Positions 37,206-48,163 of a stretch of 64,000 nucleotides of DNA are shown here, piece after piece. Position 1 is the first letter of the stretch; each line of letters opens with the position of its first letter. A program made the position numbers and the translations under genes. Source of the stretch: Gloeopeniophorella convolvens (Eukaryota > Basidiomycota > Agaricomycetes > Russulales); assembly GCA_022496205.1 (NCBI GenBank), contig WTXD01000004.1, forward strand, positions 1,054,001 to 1,118,000, written 5' to 3'. The notes below the pieces were generated by a model. That model worked only from the letters and a program-made list of their open reading frames with translations. It did no database searches and had not been told where the DNA came from.

Positions 37206-38666
37206 TCAAGGCTTCGCAACAAGGTCGCCGTATAGCTCCGCATAGAGAGCCATAACGCCCTCGTCCTCCATGAAAGCACGCACCCCCCGATTACGCTCTA
37301 AGCAAGCCTCCACGCCTTCCAGAACACGACTATCTCCTTGTCTTCGCGCGAAATCAATCAGCATAGCTGAACGTGGCATACGAGCCCGCTCGTATTCAAT
37401 GAAGACCTTCTCCAGGGTTGCAGTGTCGGACGCAGCGTCCGGGTTTGCATCTAATAGCCGTGTCAGGTGATATATGTCTTCGAACGTCTGATTTGCGCCT
37501 TGCCCAAGGTGCTATCGGATACGTCAGACGGAAAGCTGCGACGACAGTCTCAAAACTTACTGGGCTGGTTGGATGCGCAGCATCGCCCAGGAGGACAACA
37601 CGGCCTTTGTGCCAAGAGTTCAAGTTAGGGCGATCGTAGAGGCCAAACTACCGTAGTGTTGTCATTGAGCAGCCACCAACAGATGGGAGATACTACTGGG
37701 CGAACCTTTACGACCTTCTCTGCTGTTTTGATGAGCTCCGATGCGCCGAACCCCCACTGGGCTATCGGCGTTTTCTGTATCTCCTCAACTTCCTGTTGGT
37801 CCACCGCGCGCCACGTCTCTCTGGCTTCGCCCTCACGGAGTGTGATGCTATCAACGGATCAGTTGGGTTCGGACCAACAGCTAACGAAACGTACGCCCAA
37901 GAAGTGTGGGTATCGGAAATAGGGTATGCCATCATGTGCGCACCATTGCCGCACCAATTAATCACAGACGGATTGTCCATCATGTCAACTGGAGTGGGGC
38001 TGATCCCTCCTGTCTAAAGATGGACGGTTATGTTAGCGTATGTCAGAACGCAGCATCGGCAGGTGCACCTGTGTGAGTCCCAGGAAGGTGGCAGGCTCCG
38101 CTCCGAACAATGTCGTTCTCGTTACGGAATGGAGGCCGTCGCAGCCCACCAAAAAGGCGCCCGTGTCCTTCGATCCATCGGCAAAGATGGCGGTCACGCC
38201 CGCATCGTCCTGCTCTATGCTGCTCAGGCGAGAACCCCAGTGGATCGGGATTCCCTGGGACTCGGCAGCGTCGACGAGGACTCTCAAGAGCTCCGTGCGT
38301 CGAACACCGCGCATAGGGTATCCAAATTCTTTGGGCATATCGGCAGGTGCATTGTTTGTCCCTAGTAACCCCGCGTCTTCTTCTACGGTAGAATACGAGC
38401 TCATGGAAAGGAAGTCCTTCCCCGGGATGATCTCAAAGAGGCCGGGCATGAGGGATAGGACGTTCAGTCCATTGGGCTGCAACCTTCAAGACGCGTCAGA
38501 CCAACAGACCGGAGACAGCTCACTGGTGGACTGACACGAGGCTGAGACCGGCATCCGCGAATGCTCTCGCGCGCTCGTAGATGACAGGGTTGAAACCGAG
38601 CCGTTTGAGAAAGAGGGCAAGGGTTGGACCGGCGACGCCGCAGCCCACGATGATCACTTTGGGCAT
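37206..38666 (-). CDS. FAD-dependent monooxygenase (salicylate hydroxylase-like), paralogue 1
   Basis: Group A flavin monooxygenase expected to hydroxylate an aromatic or related substrate with NAD(P)H and O2; substrate unknown. Exons in reverse: 38666-38536, 38483-38069, 38013-37895, 37847-37706, 37647-37561 and 37511-37206 (399 aa). FAD dinucleotide motif VIIVGCGVAGPTLALFLKR at the N-terminus, the DG-type motif FLVGCDGLHSVTR in the middle, and GRVVLLGDAAHPTSP, which binds FAD near the C-terminus. The C-terminal helix includes GANQTFEDIYHLTRLL. Paralogue of the next gene upstream on the same strand, with the same intron positions. Confidence 0.92.
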
Positions 38667-39603
38667 TCGCGCAGTGCGTTCCGGGCGACGCGAACAAGGT
38701 TCAAATCTGGGACGAAGGAGAGCGGATCTGAAGTGCGACGACGCGGAGGAACACAAGGATATAACGAGGAATCCGCTGAGGGGGGCCAAATGCGGATGCG
38801 ACGGTCGGCCGTCTGGCACCGGCTATCGTTGCCTCGAGGAACCCACTGGCTGGAATAACTTTCTGTCCTTGGGTTTTGATGCCGGGAGCAAGGCCAAAGT
38901 CTGGCCCGACGACCCGCGTACATATCATGCATGTTGTGTTTCGGGTTGCCGTGGCGCGCCAATTACACGCAGGTCGCGCTTGCCGGAAATCTCATGTCAG
39001 TTCATCTTCATATATCGTATCTAATCGCCCGCATCGTCCCCGCAACCCTGCAGTCGCAGAGAGCAGCGTCGTCATCTGGCCAGCCTCCGCAATTTCCCGG
39101 TAGTCCTCTGGCGCATCCTTTACTCAATCTTCTCGTACGACGTCCGTCCGCCTCCCAGGCTCTGTTCTTGATGAGGCGTCGCCGATCTCCGTTCTGGTAA
39201 GCGTAGTAGACACGGATACGCGAATCCACCACGCTCGACGGCTTCCTTCGCACCACATCGCTTCTTCAACAAGTCCGACTCGCCCGGCGACGCCTGCTTG
39301 CCAATCTTGCCATGGGAGCATTGTCCTACAGATACGCACATGCTTGTTCTTGTGTCCGTCTGTGCTTGATAAACTCGGGGTGCTCAAAATTGGTTGTATT
39401 ATCATGTCTTGGTGTTCTGAGATCGCAAAGGAAGGCCTTGTGCGCTACACCTGCGCCCTGTACCATGGGGTTTCTGTGGTCTTGTTACCAATGCCTTGCT
39501 CGTCTACAGCAGCTTGTCGTCAGCTGCATCACGCAAAAAAAGATCAAGAGTTGATTGAATTGAAACAGTCGACGACGTCTGAGCTAGAGCTAGAGGCAAA
39601 AAT
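38667..39603. promoter_or_regulatory. Spacer and promoter of FAD monooxygenase 1
   Basis: Region between the two tandem monooxygenase genes. On the minus strand a TATA-like GTTATATCC lies about 90 bp before the start of paralogue 1 (about 38755-38763). No gene seen in the rest. Confidence 0.4.
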
Positions 39604-41086
39604 TTATCCCTTTGCAGGCGCCTGGGTCTCATAGACGCGCGTATACGTGTTCCGGAAAATCTCATCGTCTTGGAAGAAGGCGCGCACTCCTTCATTGCGT
39701 GCCTTGCAAGCATCCACACCGTGGACAACCCGGCTCTCGCCTTGCTTGCGCGCGCCCTTCACGAGCTCCGCGCAGCGCGGGATCCGGATCTGCTCGTACT
39801 CCGTAAAGACGGCCTCGAGCTCGCCAATGCCGTGCTGGTCCAGCAGGCGTGTCAGATGATAGACATCTTCGAAGGTCTGGTTCGCGCCCTGGCCGAGGTG
39901 CTGCGAAACCATGAGAACAAGGCTCGGACATGCTGACTGACAGGCTTACGGGGCTGGTGGGGTGCGCCGCATCTCCTAGCAGCACGACGCGTCCCTTGTG
40001 CCATGTCGGCAGCTCCGGCCGGTCGTACAAGCCATACTAATCGCAGCAGGATCAGGGTTAGCAGGCCAGGCGCGCTGTACACAACCTGCCTCACCTTCAC
40101 GATCTTGAGGGCATTCTTGACCAGTTCAGACGCGCCCCAGCCCCAACTTGCCGGTGGGAGCTTCTTGGTTGCTTCTACTTGTTCCTGGTCAGCTGCGCGC
40201 CATGTCTCCCTAGCCTCTCCTTCGCGCTGCGTGATACTGCAACACCATCAGCAGCTTGGAGGTTAACGGCTGTATTCCACGTACGCCCAAGACGTGAGGG
40301 TGGGAGTAATCCGGTATGCGATCATATGGAATCCATCTCCTAACCAGTTGACCATAGCCGGCTTGTCCGCGAGGGCTTCCGGAGTGGGGCTGATTCCACC
40401 TGTCTATCAGGCCATTCGACCAGCGTTCAGTCAACGCGTTGCTGAGACCGGCTGCATACAGCGCACGCACCTGAGTAAGGCCAGTGAAGCTTGCTGGCTC
40501 GTGACCAAAGAGCGCAATGCGCGTCGCGCTGTGCAAGCCATCGCAACCAACAAGAAAGACGCCGCTGTCGCTGCTGCCGTCCGCAAAGACAGCGCGCACG
40601 CTCTGCTCGTCCTGCTCGAGCGAGGCCAGGCGATGGCCCCAGTGGATCGGGATGCCGAACGACTCGACGGTCTGAACGAGCTTGGAGATGAACTCCGAGC
40701 GGCGGACGCCGCGCATCGCGAAACCGAACGCCTCGCGCATCAACGAGGGCCCGTTGTGCTCGCCGAGCAGGCCTTCGTCTTCGGGGAGCGTCGAGTAGGT
40801 GCGCATGGTGTCCATCTCGACCCCGGGCAAGGACTCGAGGAATCCGGGGATGGACGAGAGGACCTTGAGTCCGTTGGGCTGCAGCCTGGAAAGACGGGCT
40901 CTCTGAGCGACGCAGTGGGCGACGGGCACCGGGAGTGAGCACGTACATATGTCCTATGCCGGCGTCAGAGGGGCCTTCGGTGCGCTCGTAGATGATGGGC
41001 TCGTAACCGCGCTGCTTGAGGAAGACGGCGAGGACTGGCCCGCCGATGCCGCAGCCGATGACGATGACTTTCTTGCTATCTGACAT
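39604..41086 (-). CDS. FAD-dependent monooxygenase (salicylate hydroxylase-like), paralogue 2
   Basis: Exons in reverse: 41086-40947, 40885-40471, 40403-40285, 40236-40095, 40036-39950 and 39900-39604 (399 aa). Same architecture as paralogue 1: VIVIGCGIGGPVLAVFLKQ, FLVGCDGLHSATR and GRVVLLGDAAHPTSP. The four internal exons have identical lengths in the two genes (415, 119, 142 and 87 nt), and total protein length is also identical, so this is a tandem duplication. The coding sequences have diverged well beyond recent duplication and the introns are unrelated by eye, so the copies may have separate substrates. No damage seen. Confidence 0.93.
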
Positions 41087-41162
41087 TGGCTTCCGTGTGG
41101 AGTATCGCTGTTGCAGACGACGATGTTTGTTGTCTGGGCATGACGAGCTTTGTCTCCCGTAG

Positions 41163-41171
41163 ATTTATAGG
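41163..41171 (-). promoter_or_regulatory. TATA box of FAD monooxygenase 2
   Basis: TATAAAT on the minus strand about 80 bp before the ATG at 41086, a usual distance for a fungal TATA element. Confidence 0.5.
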
Positions 41172-42266
41172 AGGTCTGGAATGAAAGGAGGTGTGCGAAA
41201 TCTAGAAGTCCAATTCCTATTTAGTGCGCGGTCCCGCGTCCTGCGTCCCGCCCCGTCCGGGCGCCTGGCGGACGAGTGACATCACGGTGACTCGTTGGGA
41301 GTCAACACACTAGTGCACGTATGGATGAGATCACCTTTTCTCTAGACGGGGATTTACCGCCGCCTCCAGGTCCACGTCAAGCCAAGCATAGTGGAAAAAT
41401 CTCCCCCGCTGGATGTTAAAGTCTCCTGGGCTATGAGAGACAGCGCACAGGAAGTTTGCGAGTCGGAGGCAGTGGTACCCCGAATCTCCCCGAATCCTGC
41501 ACTGAACGGGTGGTAACGGATGCAAATTGAGACCGCTGTTTCGGTAACTTGACAGCCTCCCGGTTTCTGTAGCTCATCGACATCAGTGCCTCGGTACCGT
41601 CGATTCTCGAACCCAGTGGCTGTGCCAAATTGTTGCGTCTCGAATTTGTGCATGCACACAACGTCGAACGTGCCGACAGTGATTACGAGGTGGAAAGCTA
41701 ACACCATGTTTCAGAAGTGATTCGAAGTATATTTCGAGTCATCGCGCTCAGCGTGGTGAGGTTCTGCTGTGTCAGAAGGTACACAGGCTTACTGCTTCGT
41801 TGGCAAAACATATACAAGCCGAAGGCTTCGAACTGTAGCGCTCGCCCCCATTCAGAAGGCGACGCCAGGCACCAGACTGCAGTCACAATTGCTCTCGGAA
41901 GTGTTCACCCTGTCGTGCTGCTCAGTATAGCCATTGACTCACGCTCTACACAAAGCGTAGAACTGCAGCAAGCAGGTACATGGCAGTGCAGGCGCGACGC
42001 CTAAGCTCCGCTCTGAGGCGCTGTCTTGCAATGACGACGTTCAACGCACGTTCAGCGTCACATCCAGGTCATGGGTCTGTTTTTGAACGCGCAGCAAGGC
42101 ACACCGACAACTGAGCGGCGCTGCAGCGGACGAATACGACTTGCACCTCGTGGTGCACCAAATAAATTCTCTGTTGAGCATTCCCTATAGGTCGATGCCA
42201 ATTTAAACACTTCTCCCAAACATCAAGGCACGCTGAGCGCCCGGCCGCCGAGCGCTGCATCCGCGC
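41172..42266. other. Intergenic, no gene seen
   Basis: Contains a 117-codon frame at 41354-41707 (-) without recognisable features. Otherwise nothing supportable; upstream part of the monooxygenase 2 promoter and 3' flank of the pectinesterase gene. Confidence 0.4.
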
Positions 42267-43574
42267 TCAGAACAGGTAGTCCGCATCCACCCAGCTGGTG
42301 CTCGCCGGCCCGAGCGTGCTCTCGAGCGTGAACGCTGCGGCCGCCGAGGCGCTCAGCAGCGTCGAGAAGCTGGGGCGCGCGACGTTGCTGGGGATGCCGG
42401 GGCCCGTCGAGTTGAATTCAGCGTAGAAAACATGGTCGGTGTTTGGCATGCTCGACGACCACTCCGACCACATCGCGGGCGCCATTGGGGCGGTTATGAA
42501 GGTCGATTTGAACACGACGCGCGCCCAGTCTGGATTGCTGCTGTTCAGAGGTCGAGCCGGATCCTCGGAAGAAAGGTACTCACCGCGCCATGGTCGTCCC
42601 AAAAATATTTTCCCCGATATGCCTGAAGCAGGGTTTGGAGCGAGGATAATCGTGTTGCGGTTGAGCACATCTGCAAGAGGAGAAACAAGTCTGAGTTTGC
42701 GAACGCGTAGGATGTTATGCGCATACAGATGCCAGAGTCGTTGGAGCTCCGCCCATCTGCGGTAATGCAACCCTTACTGGAAACGGCGATAGTATTCCCT
42801 TCGAAGTACGCTTGGCCTGGACAAAATCAAGCCAGGAGCAGGGGGGGAAAGTGCTGCTAACTCACTGCGCTGGCCAAAGATAAAGTCAACTGCCCCCTGG
42901 ATGTATCCTTGCAAGAAGACATGTACGCCTTCGTTCGTAAGCAGTGTATCCTACAGCAATGCCGTGGTATTAGGATCCTGTGCTTCCAGTAACAGTAAGA
43001 TTGATGTGGGCCATTCACCTGGAAACCGAACAGTCCGCATGCATAGGCCCCGAGCTGATTCCCGTTGATACTGAGTGCAATCGCCTGCGAACCTTGTCCG
43101 AAATCGTTGCGGATGTTCAGGTTGTAAAGCGACACATTGTCCGAGTGGACGCGCAACGTGCCCGAGGCGTCGTCAGATCCCGCCGTCGATGCAGGTGCCG
43201 AGGCAGTGATGTTGACGACATTTGCGTTGACGTTCCCCGCATCCGTCGTGAACCCGAAAATCTGAATCAGCGCTCAGCTGAGCTGGGCGCGAGCTTGAGT
43301 AAGCAGACGCCCGCGCACGCACCGTGAGTGGTCCCTCGCGGTCGATGAGCACTTGCCCCGCGTACGTGCCGGGGAACATAAAGATCGCCTGCGAAGTTTT
43401 GTCGTCTGGAAGAGCGGCGACTGCGGCTGCAAGCGTCGCGAACTCTCCTGCCGTCTTCGTACCTGCGCGGACGATCAGGGCACCTGGTGGTGGCGTGGTA
43501 CGCGATGCCGGCGGCGAAAGCGATAGCACAGGAATGGCAAGCAACAGCAGTACCTGGAGAAATTGATAAATCAT
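42267..43574 (-). CDS. Secreted pectinesterase (CE8)
   Basis: De-esterifies methylated pectin outside the cell. Exons in reverse: 43574-43323, 43261-43019, 42950-42866, 42816-42727, 42670-42584 and 42529-42267 (339 aa). Signal peptide MIYQFLQVLLLLAIPVLSLS. Conserved CE8 blocks in order: FPGTYAGQVLI (the usual GTYxExV, but with Gly for Glu), QAIALSING, QDTLLTNEG, AVDFIFGQ with the catalytic Asp, and LGRPWRDWARVVF with the substrate-binding Arg and Trp. All key catalytic residues are present. The start chosen is the ATG directly before the signal peptide; a TATA-like CTTATAAGG at 43648-43656 sits about 75 bp upstream. Confidence 0.93.
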
Positions 43575-44000
43575 GGCGAAGTATGTGGTCGCAGCCCGTT
43601 GCAGCCTAGCGATAGCAGCTGCCAAGACTTTCCATGGTACAGAACCTCTTATAAGGGTGGGGTGCCCTGGGACAAGCGGTAGAGCCCCAGCAAGCCCCGG
43701 GATGTGCGGGCGGCCGCCTAGTATTTACAGCAAGTCAACTATTACGGTGTGCCGAACTCAATAACAGAAAGTCAGACGTACCGAGCAGAGTGGGTTAACG
43801 CGCGCGTAGAAGGCGATGCCCGGTCAAAATCCGACCAAAATATGCTTCTTGCTCTGCGGCGCCCGAGGCGCTAGTTCATGCAGGGGATACATCGTACGGC
43901 ATTGAAGGTCAACGGGTGCAATGCCAAGCGTTTGCGAAGTGGACAAGGCACGATATGCGGAACATCTCGTCACGGAGAAACAGAACAGCCCGTTCCAGAT
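43575..44000. promoter_or_regulatory. Promoter region of the pectinesterase gene
   Basis: 426 bp between the pectinesterase start and the kinase stop codon. Holds the TATA-like element at 43648-43656 (read on the minus strand as CCTTATAAG). No gene seen. Confidence 0.45.
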
Positions 44001-44871
44001 CTAGGATAGTGAATACACTGGGTCATCTATGCTCTGGACGATGCGTGTCGGCTTTAGCGAGTTGCTCAGCAAGAATAACCCGTCTGAGCATCGAGAAGGA
44101 GTCAGTGAATTACAAGAAGAGTGCTGAGAATACGGACTTGGAGTATCATTTGACGAAGACCGCCACTCTGCCTCCTCCAGGTCCTTCGCGACCCCACTGA
44201 CCACATGTCGCTTGACGAGCCTACGTGAAGCAGACTCTGCGTCTATCTCCACGAGCCACCGCTCATCCAGTAACTTCCCCGCCTCTGCCCAAGGAGGAAG
44301 CGAGAGAAAGGTATACAGCCCCTCTATGATGACAATCCTGTGTTCTGGGAGGATGGTCACAGCGTGAGGAGTGGGATCCTTGAGTGCGTGATCGAATGAG
44401 GGGGCAGTGATGGTGGGCGCGCCTGGAGACAGCGGTTTTCGCAGCATGCTAACAAACGAAACATACCCATGACCGTCAAAAGTCCAATGTGCCCCGCGCC
44501 GGTCATGGGCGAACTTAGGGTCGGGGAGTGCGTCGAGCTGGGCACGAGTGAGGTGCCAACCATCAAGGCCAACAAGGATAGCCTTGGACGACGACAGGAT
44601 AGGACCAGTGTTCGGCTGGGATCCTGAGATCGACTCTTGTTGGAGACGTAACTCGTCGAGCAACTGGTTGGTTTTGTTGACAATTAGCACTGCCAACGTG
44701 GATTTACCCGATGCTGGAATGCCAGCAATGCCGACCAATAGGCGGGCATCGGAAGGGGTGCTGAGCCATCCCAGATGAGAACGAGACAGCCGTTACAGTA
44801 TCAAGAGCTCACTGAGAGAGCTTGTCAACAATAGTCTGGGCGAGATCAGTCGCTATCGAGTGCATGGCCAT
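44001..44871 (-). CDS. P-loop small-molecule kinase (uridine kinase / YFH7-like)
   Basis: Exons in reverse: 44871-44813, 44760-44138 and 44083-44001 (254 aa). Walker A is VGIAGIPASGKSTL; the phosphoribulokinase/uridine kinase superfamily signature GLDGWHLTRAQLDALPDP follows, then HWTFDGHGYVSF and IVIIEGLYTFLSLPPW (Walker B-like). The C-terminus KRHVVSGVAKDLEEAEWR and GLFLLSNSLKPTRIVQSIDD is typical of fungal YFH7-like ATP-dependent kinases. The last intron (44137-44084) is in frame, so an unspliced reading stays open; I place it because splicing restores the conserved NDTPNGLF junction. Substrate unknown. Confidence 0.88.
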
Positions 44872-45196
44872 GACCAGAATGTCTACGTGGCCTAAATCTA
44901 GCCCGCGGTGGATTCCAGCTGTGGTTTGTGGCACTGTGGCGGCATTGCGGCAGACTGCGGCTTGAACCGGGCCGGTGTCAATGGAGAGGGTTGCCTTTTA
45001 AGGAGCCGCTGTATTGGCACTCGAGGGCGCTTGTCATTGGCGCGACGTCGCATTTTGAGGCTGTACCCGTACGGCCTCCTCGCCCTAGGGTTTAACTTGA
45101 CACGGATCCACAGTGACACGGCGAAAGTATAAGTATCAAAAAGCACTGCCCTCAACCCTTTTCCCGCATTGCACATCCCCTCCCACACCATCATCC
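44872..45196. promoter_or_regulatory. Divergent promoter region with TATA element
   Basis: 325 bp between the kinase start (-) and the GH99-like start (+). GTATAAGTA at 45127-45135 lies about 62-70 bp before the GH99-like ATG and is a good TATA candidate. No gene seen. Confidence 0.45.
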
Positions 45197-48163
45197 ATGA
45201 GCTCAGCACTCTCTACGGAGAGCAACATCCGCCGGTAGGTCAACATGCTCATCCTCCTCGAGCTCTGTCGATCATCTCCTTGACTTGTTCTAGAGCCGAT
45301 CCCTCAACAATACAGAACAAGTTTCTTGTTGGCTACCAAGGATGGTCCGCAGCCTTCCTCCGCTACCCCTAGGAGTGCTCCGCGTTGACGCTCGTCATCT
45401 AGGTTTTACTGCCACGGAGACGGTGAACCTGTTGGTCCAGGTGCGCTCGCATCTGCACATGAATACCTTCTCAGACTAACGATCCTCGATTTCAAGGGCA
45501 TCATGGCTGGACACACTGGTTCACTTATCCAGTTCCTGATGGTGGCACCGTGAATACGGACTATTGGCCCGATACATCGGAGTATTCTCAAGAGGAGCTA
45601 TTTGCTGCACCTGGGTTCAAGAACAAAGATGGAAAGCAGGCCCATTTGTTCTCTTCACGTCACCCAAAGACAGTGCAACGGTGCGTACCCCTATCGGAAA
45701 CACGTTCCGGGCTAACCCCCAGTAGACACTTCCATTGGATGGCCAAGAATGGCGTGGATGGGGCGTTTTTACAGCGCTTTGTCGGCCTCTGTGACATTGA
45801 GAAGGGGGGCAACGACGGCAACAGACGCATTCGTGACGAAGTCGGTGACCGCGTCAAGGAGGCTGCAGAGAAGGAGGGCCGCGTCTATGCTATCATGTGA
45901 GCCATCATCGTGGATTCCCGCCTATTCGATTGTTCGAACGCGTGCTCTAGGTACGACGTTGCGGGTGTCGAGCCTGGACGTCTCCAGCAGATCATCGAGG
46001 CTGACTGGAACCATCTGCTGCGCGAGAAACGCGTGTTGGACAGCCCCAACTACTTACGAGAACAGGGAAAGCCGGTGATAGGAATCTGGGGTGTGCACAT
46101 TCTCTTCCTTTCCGCCCATTAAGCTCACGTGTTGCGTTCGCCGCTCCTCGATTAAGGTCTCGGCTTTGAGCATACTCAGCACACCACTGCCCAGTTACGC
46201 GCCTTGACCTCATTTTTGCGCAGGGCGACACCAGGGGGCGCATACATCATGGCAGGGACGCCAGCACATTGGCGTTCTTCGCAGATGGACGCAGACAAAA
46301 ATCCCGAATTTGTCCCTACTTGGATGGAATGCTTTGATGCTATTTCTCCCTGGACTGTGGGACGGTACTCAGACCAGCGGAGCGCAGACTCCTTCGCGGA
46401 AGATCGAATAAAGGGGGATGCCGAGTTCATCGAGAATTGGACTCGGGAGCACGGGAAACGCGTGGATTATGTGCCTGTAGTGCACCCGGGTGGTTCGGTA
46501 CGTCGTGCATATCTCTGCGCGTGCGCTAGGGCTGACCAGTACGAAGGGCTTCAATATGTCCAATGGGAATTGGAAACAGAATGGTGCTCCCCGCGAAGGG
46601 GGGCGCTTCTTGTGGCGACAAATGTTCAACGCTCGCAAGTACGGTGCGAGGACTATGTATGGCGCAATGTGGGATGAATACGACGAGGGGACGCAATTCA
46701 TGCCGGCGATTACGAAGGTCGCTGATCTGCCTCGCGATGAGTCCAACAGATTCAAGTTCATTGCATACGACAAGGACGGATATGACGTGCCATCGGACTG
46801 GTATATGCGCATCGCAGGCTACGCAGGAGAGGCTCTTAAAGGCGAACGGCACTTTGACGATATACTCCCAGAGAAGGAGCTTCGTGATTGGGACCACTCG
46901 CATCCGAAGTTCGAAATCAGGCGTACTGCGTCCATGGATGCTAGTGGGAGCGACAAGGGGCAAGGGCAGTCATACGACGACTGGCTCAAGTCTGTCGATC
47001 AATCCAAGGATCTCGAAGGAGTTCCTCCGCCCCCATATACTCTTGAAGCGGGAGAAACGGCCGGCGCGCGGACCGTGGCCACACAGGGACCGGAGACCCC
47101 GACTGCGACACGTCCGCAGCAGCCTCCTGCAGTTCCAGAGCGACAGAACAGCCAACCCCCGCCTATCCCGGCGCGACTGAGCTCCCGGCCAACTTCCCCT
47201 GCAACATCGCAATACAGTCCCGCACCCGCGCCTCCGCTCCCTTTGAGCTCTCGCCCGGTTTCTCTATCCATTCCTGCTTCCCAATCTCCCGCTCTTGGTC
47301 GTAGACCCTCAGCTACGTCACACCACCATGAACTCGCATCACCGCATCCCTCTACGCCCCAAGCCTCTGCGCCCCACCCTTCCGCGCTTCACCCCTCTGT
47401 ACCTCCACCGCCACCCCCAGTGCAGTCATCATATCCCGGACAGCGCCTTCCATCTCCTCAGTCACCCTTGCGATATTCGCAGCAAGACTTTTCGGCTCCA
47501 AGTTCTTACTCACAACCTAATGTTCCCCTATCCATGCCGGAATTTGTGCCACAATCACCGGTGGCGAACAACCCTTGGAGCCCGGTTTCTGCACAACCTT
47601 CCTGGCCTTCTCAAGAGTGGGGCTACCCTCAGCCGTCGCCTCCACTACACTACCCCCCTGTGCCCGACCAGAGCCCGTATGGATACCCCAGTACGTACAA
47701 CGAACCCATCTCCTTCCCCGAGGCCATGGGGCCCGGCACCTTCGCAGCCGGCGGCTACGGTGGCTTCGCGATGCCGCACGCTGCGCCGCACCTCGAGCCG
47801 CAACAGCTCAACCCGGGGCCGCCGCCGCCGCTGCAGCCGCGTGAGTACCCAAGCAGCCGCGTCGCGTCTGGCGCCCGCCGCGCAAGTGTACTGAACCGCC
47901 CGCCGGGCGCCGCCGCTAGGCCCGAGCAGCACACGGCCCGACCCCGCGGCGCACCCGCCTCCGCCGACGCACCCGTCCGCAAAACCTCGTTCGCCGCGCC
48001 TTGGGGATATCCCCCCTCCGCCGACGCGCACGGCTCCGAGCGCGTCGCCTTCCCCGCCCCTCTCACAGGCGCTGGACTTGCCCGCGCGCGCACGGAGCGT
48101 ACAGCGCGGGCTGGGGGGAGTTTCAGCAGGTTCGTGCGCTCGGTCGTTGCTGTACCACTGTGA
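45197..48163 (+). CDS. GH99/GH71-like glycoside hydrolase-type protein with Pro-rich tail
   Basis: Exons 45197-45234, 45294-45344, 45403-45440, 45497-45680, 45726-45896, 45951-46090, 46157-46497 and 46547-48163 (859 aa). Residues about 15-460 form one domain: KFLVGYQGWFYCHGDGEP, GHHGWTHWFTYP, DGAFLQRFVGLC, GKPVIGIWG, GGAYIMAGTPAHWR and MYGAMWDEYDEGT. This looks like the TIM-barrel proteins related to GH99/GH71 found in fungi and bacteria; the family call is by resemblance and the substrate is unknown. There is no signal peptide, so the protein is probably cytosolic. Residues about 470-859 are a Pro/Ser/Ala-rich, disordered tail (PPPPPVQSSYPGQ and similar) in a single open exon. The last codons and 3' flank are duplicated downstream as part of the aldo/keto reductase array. 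Confidence 0.8.

Noticed and set aside
44084..44137. Reading the kinase gene without its last intron
   Set aside because: The intron length is a multiple of three and has no stop, so the frame stays open, but donor, branch point and acceptor are present and splicing restores a conserved segment.
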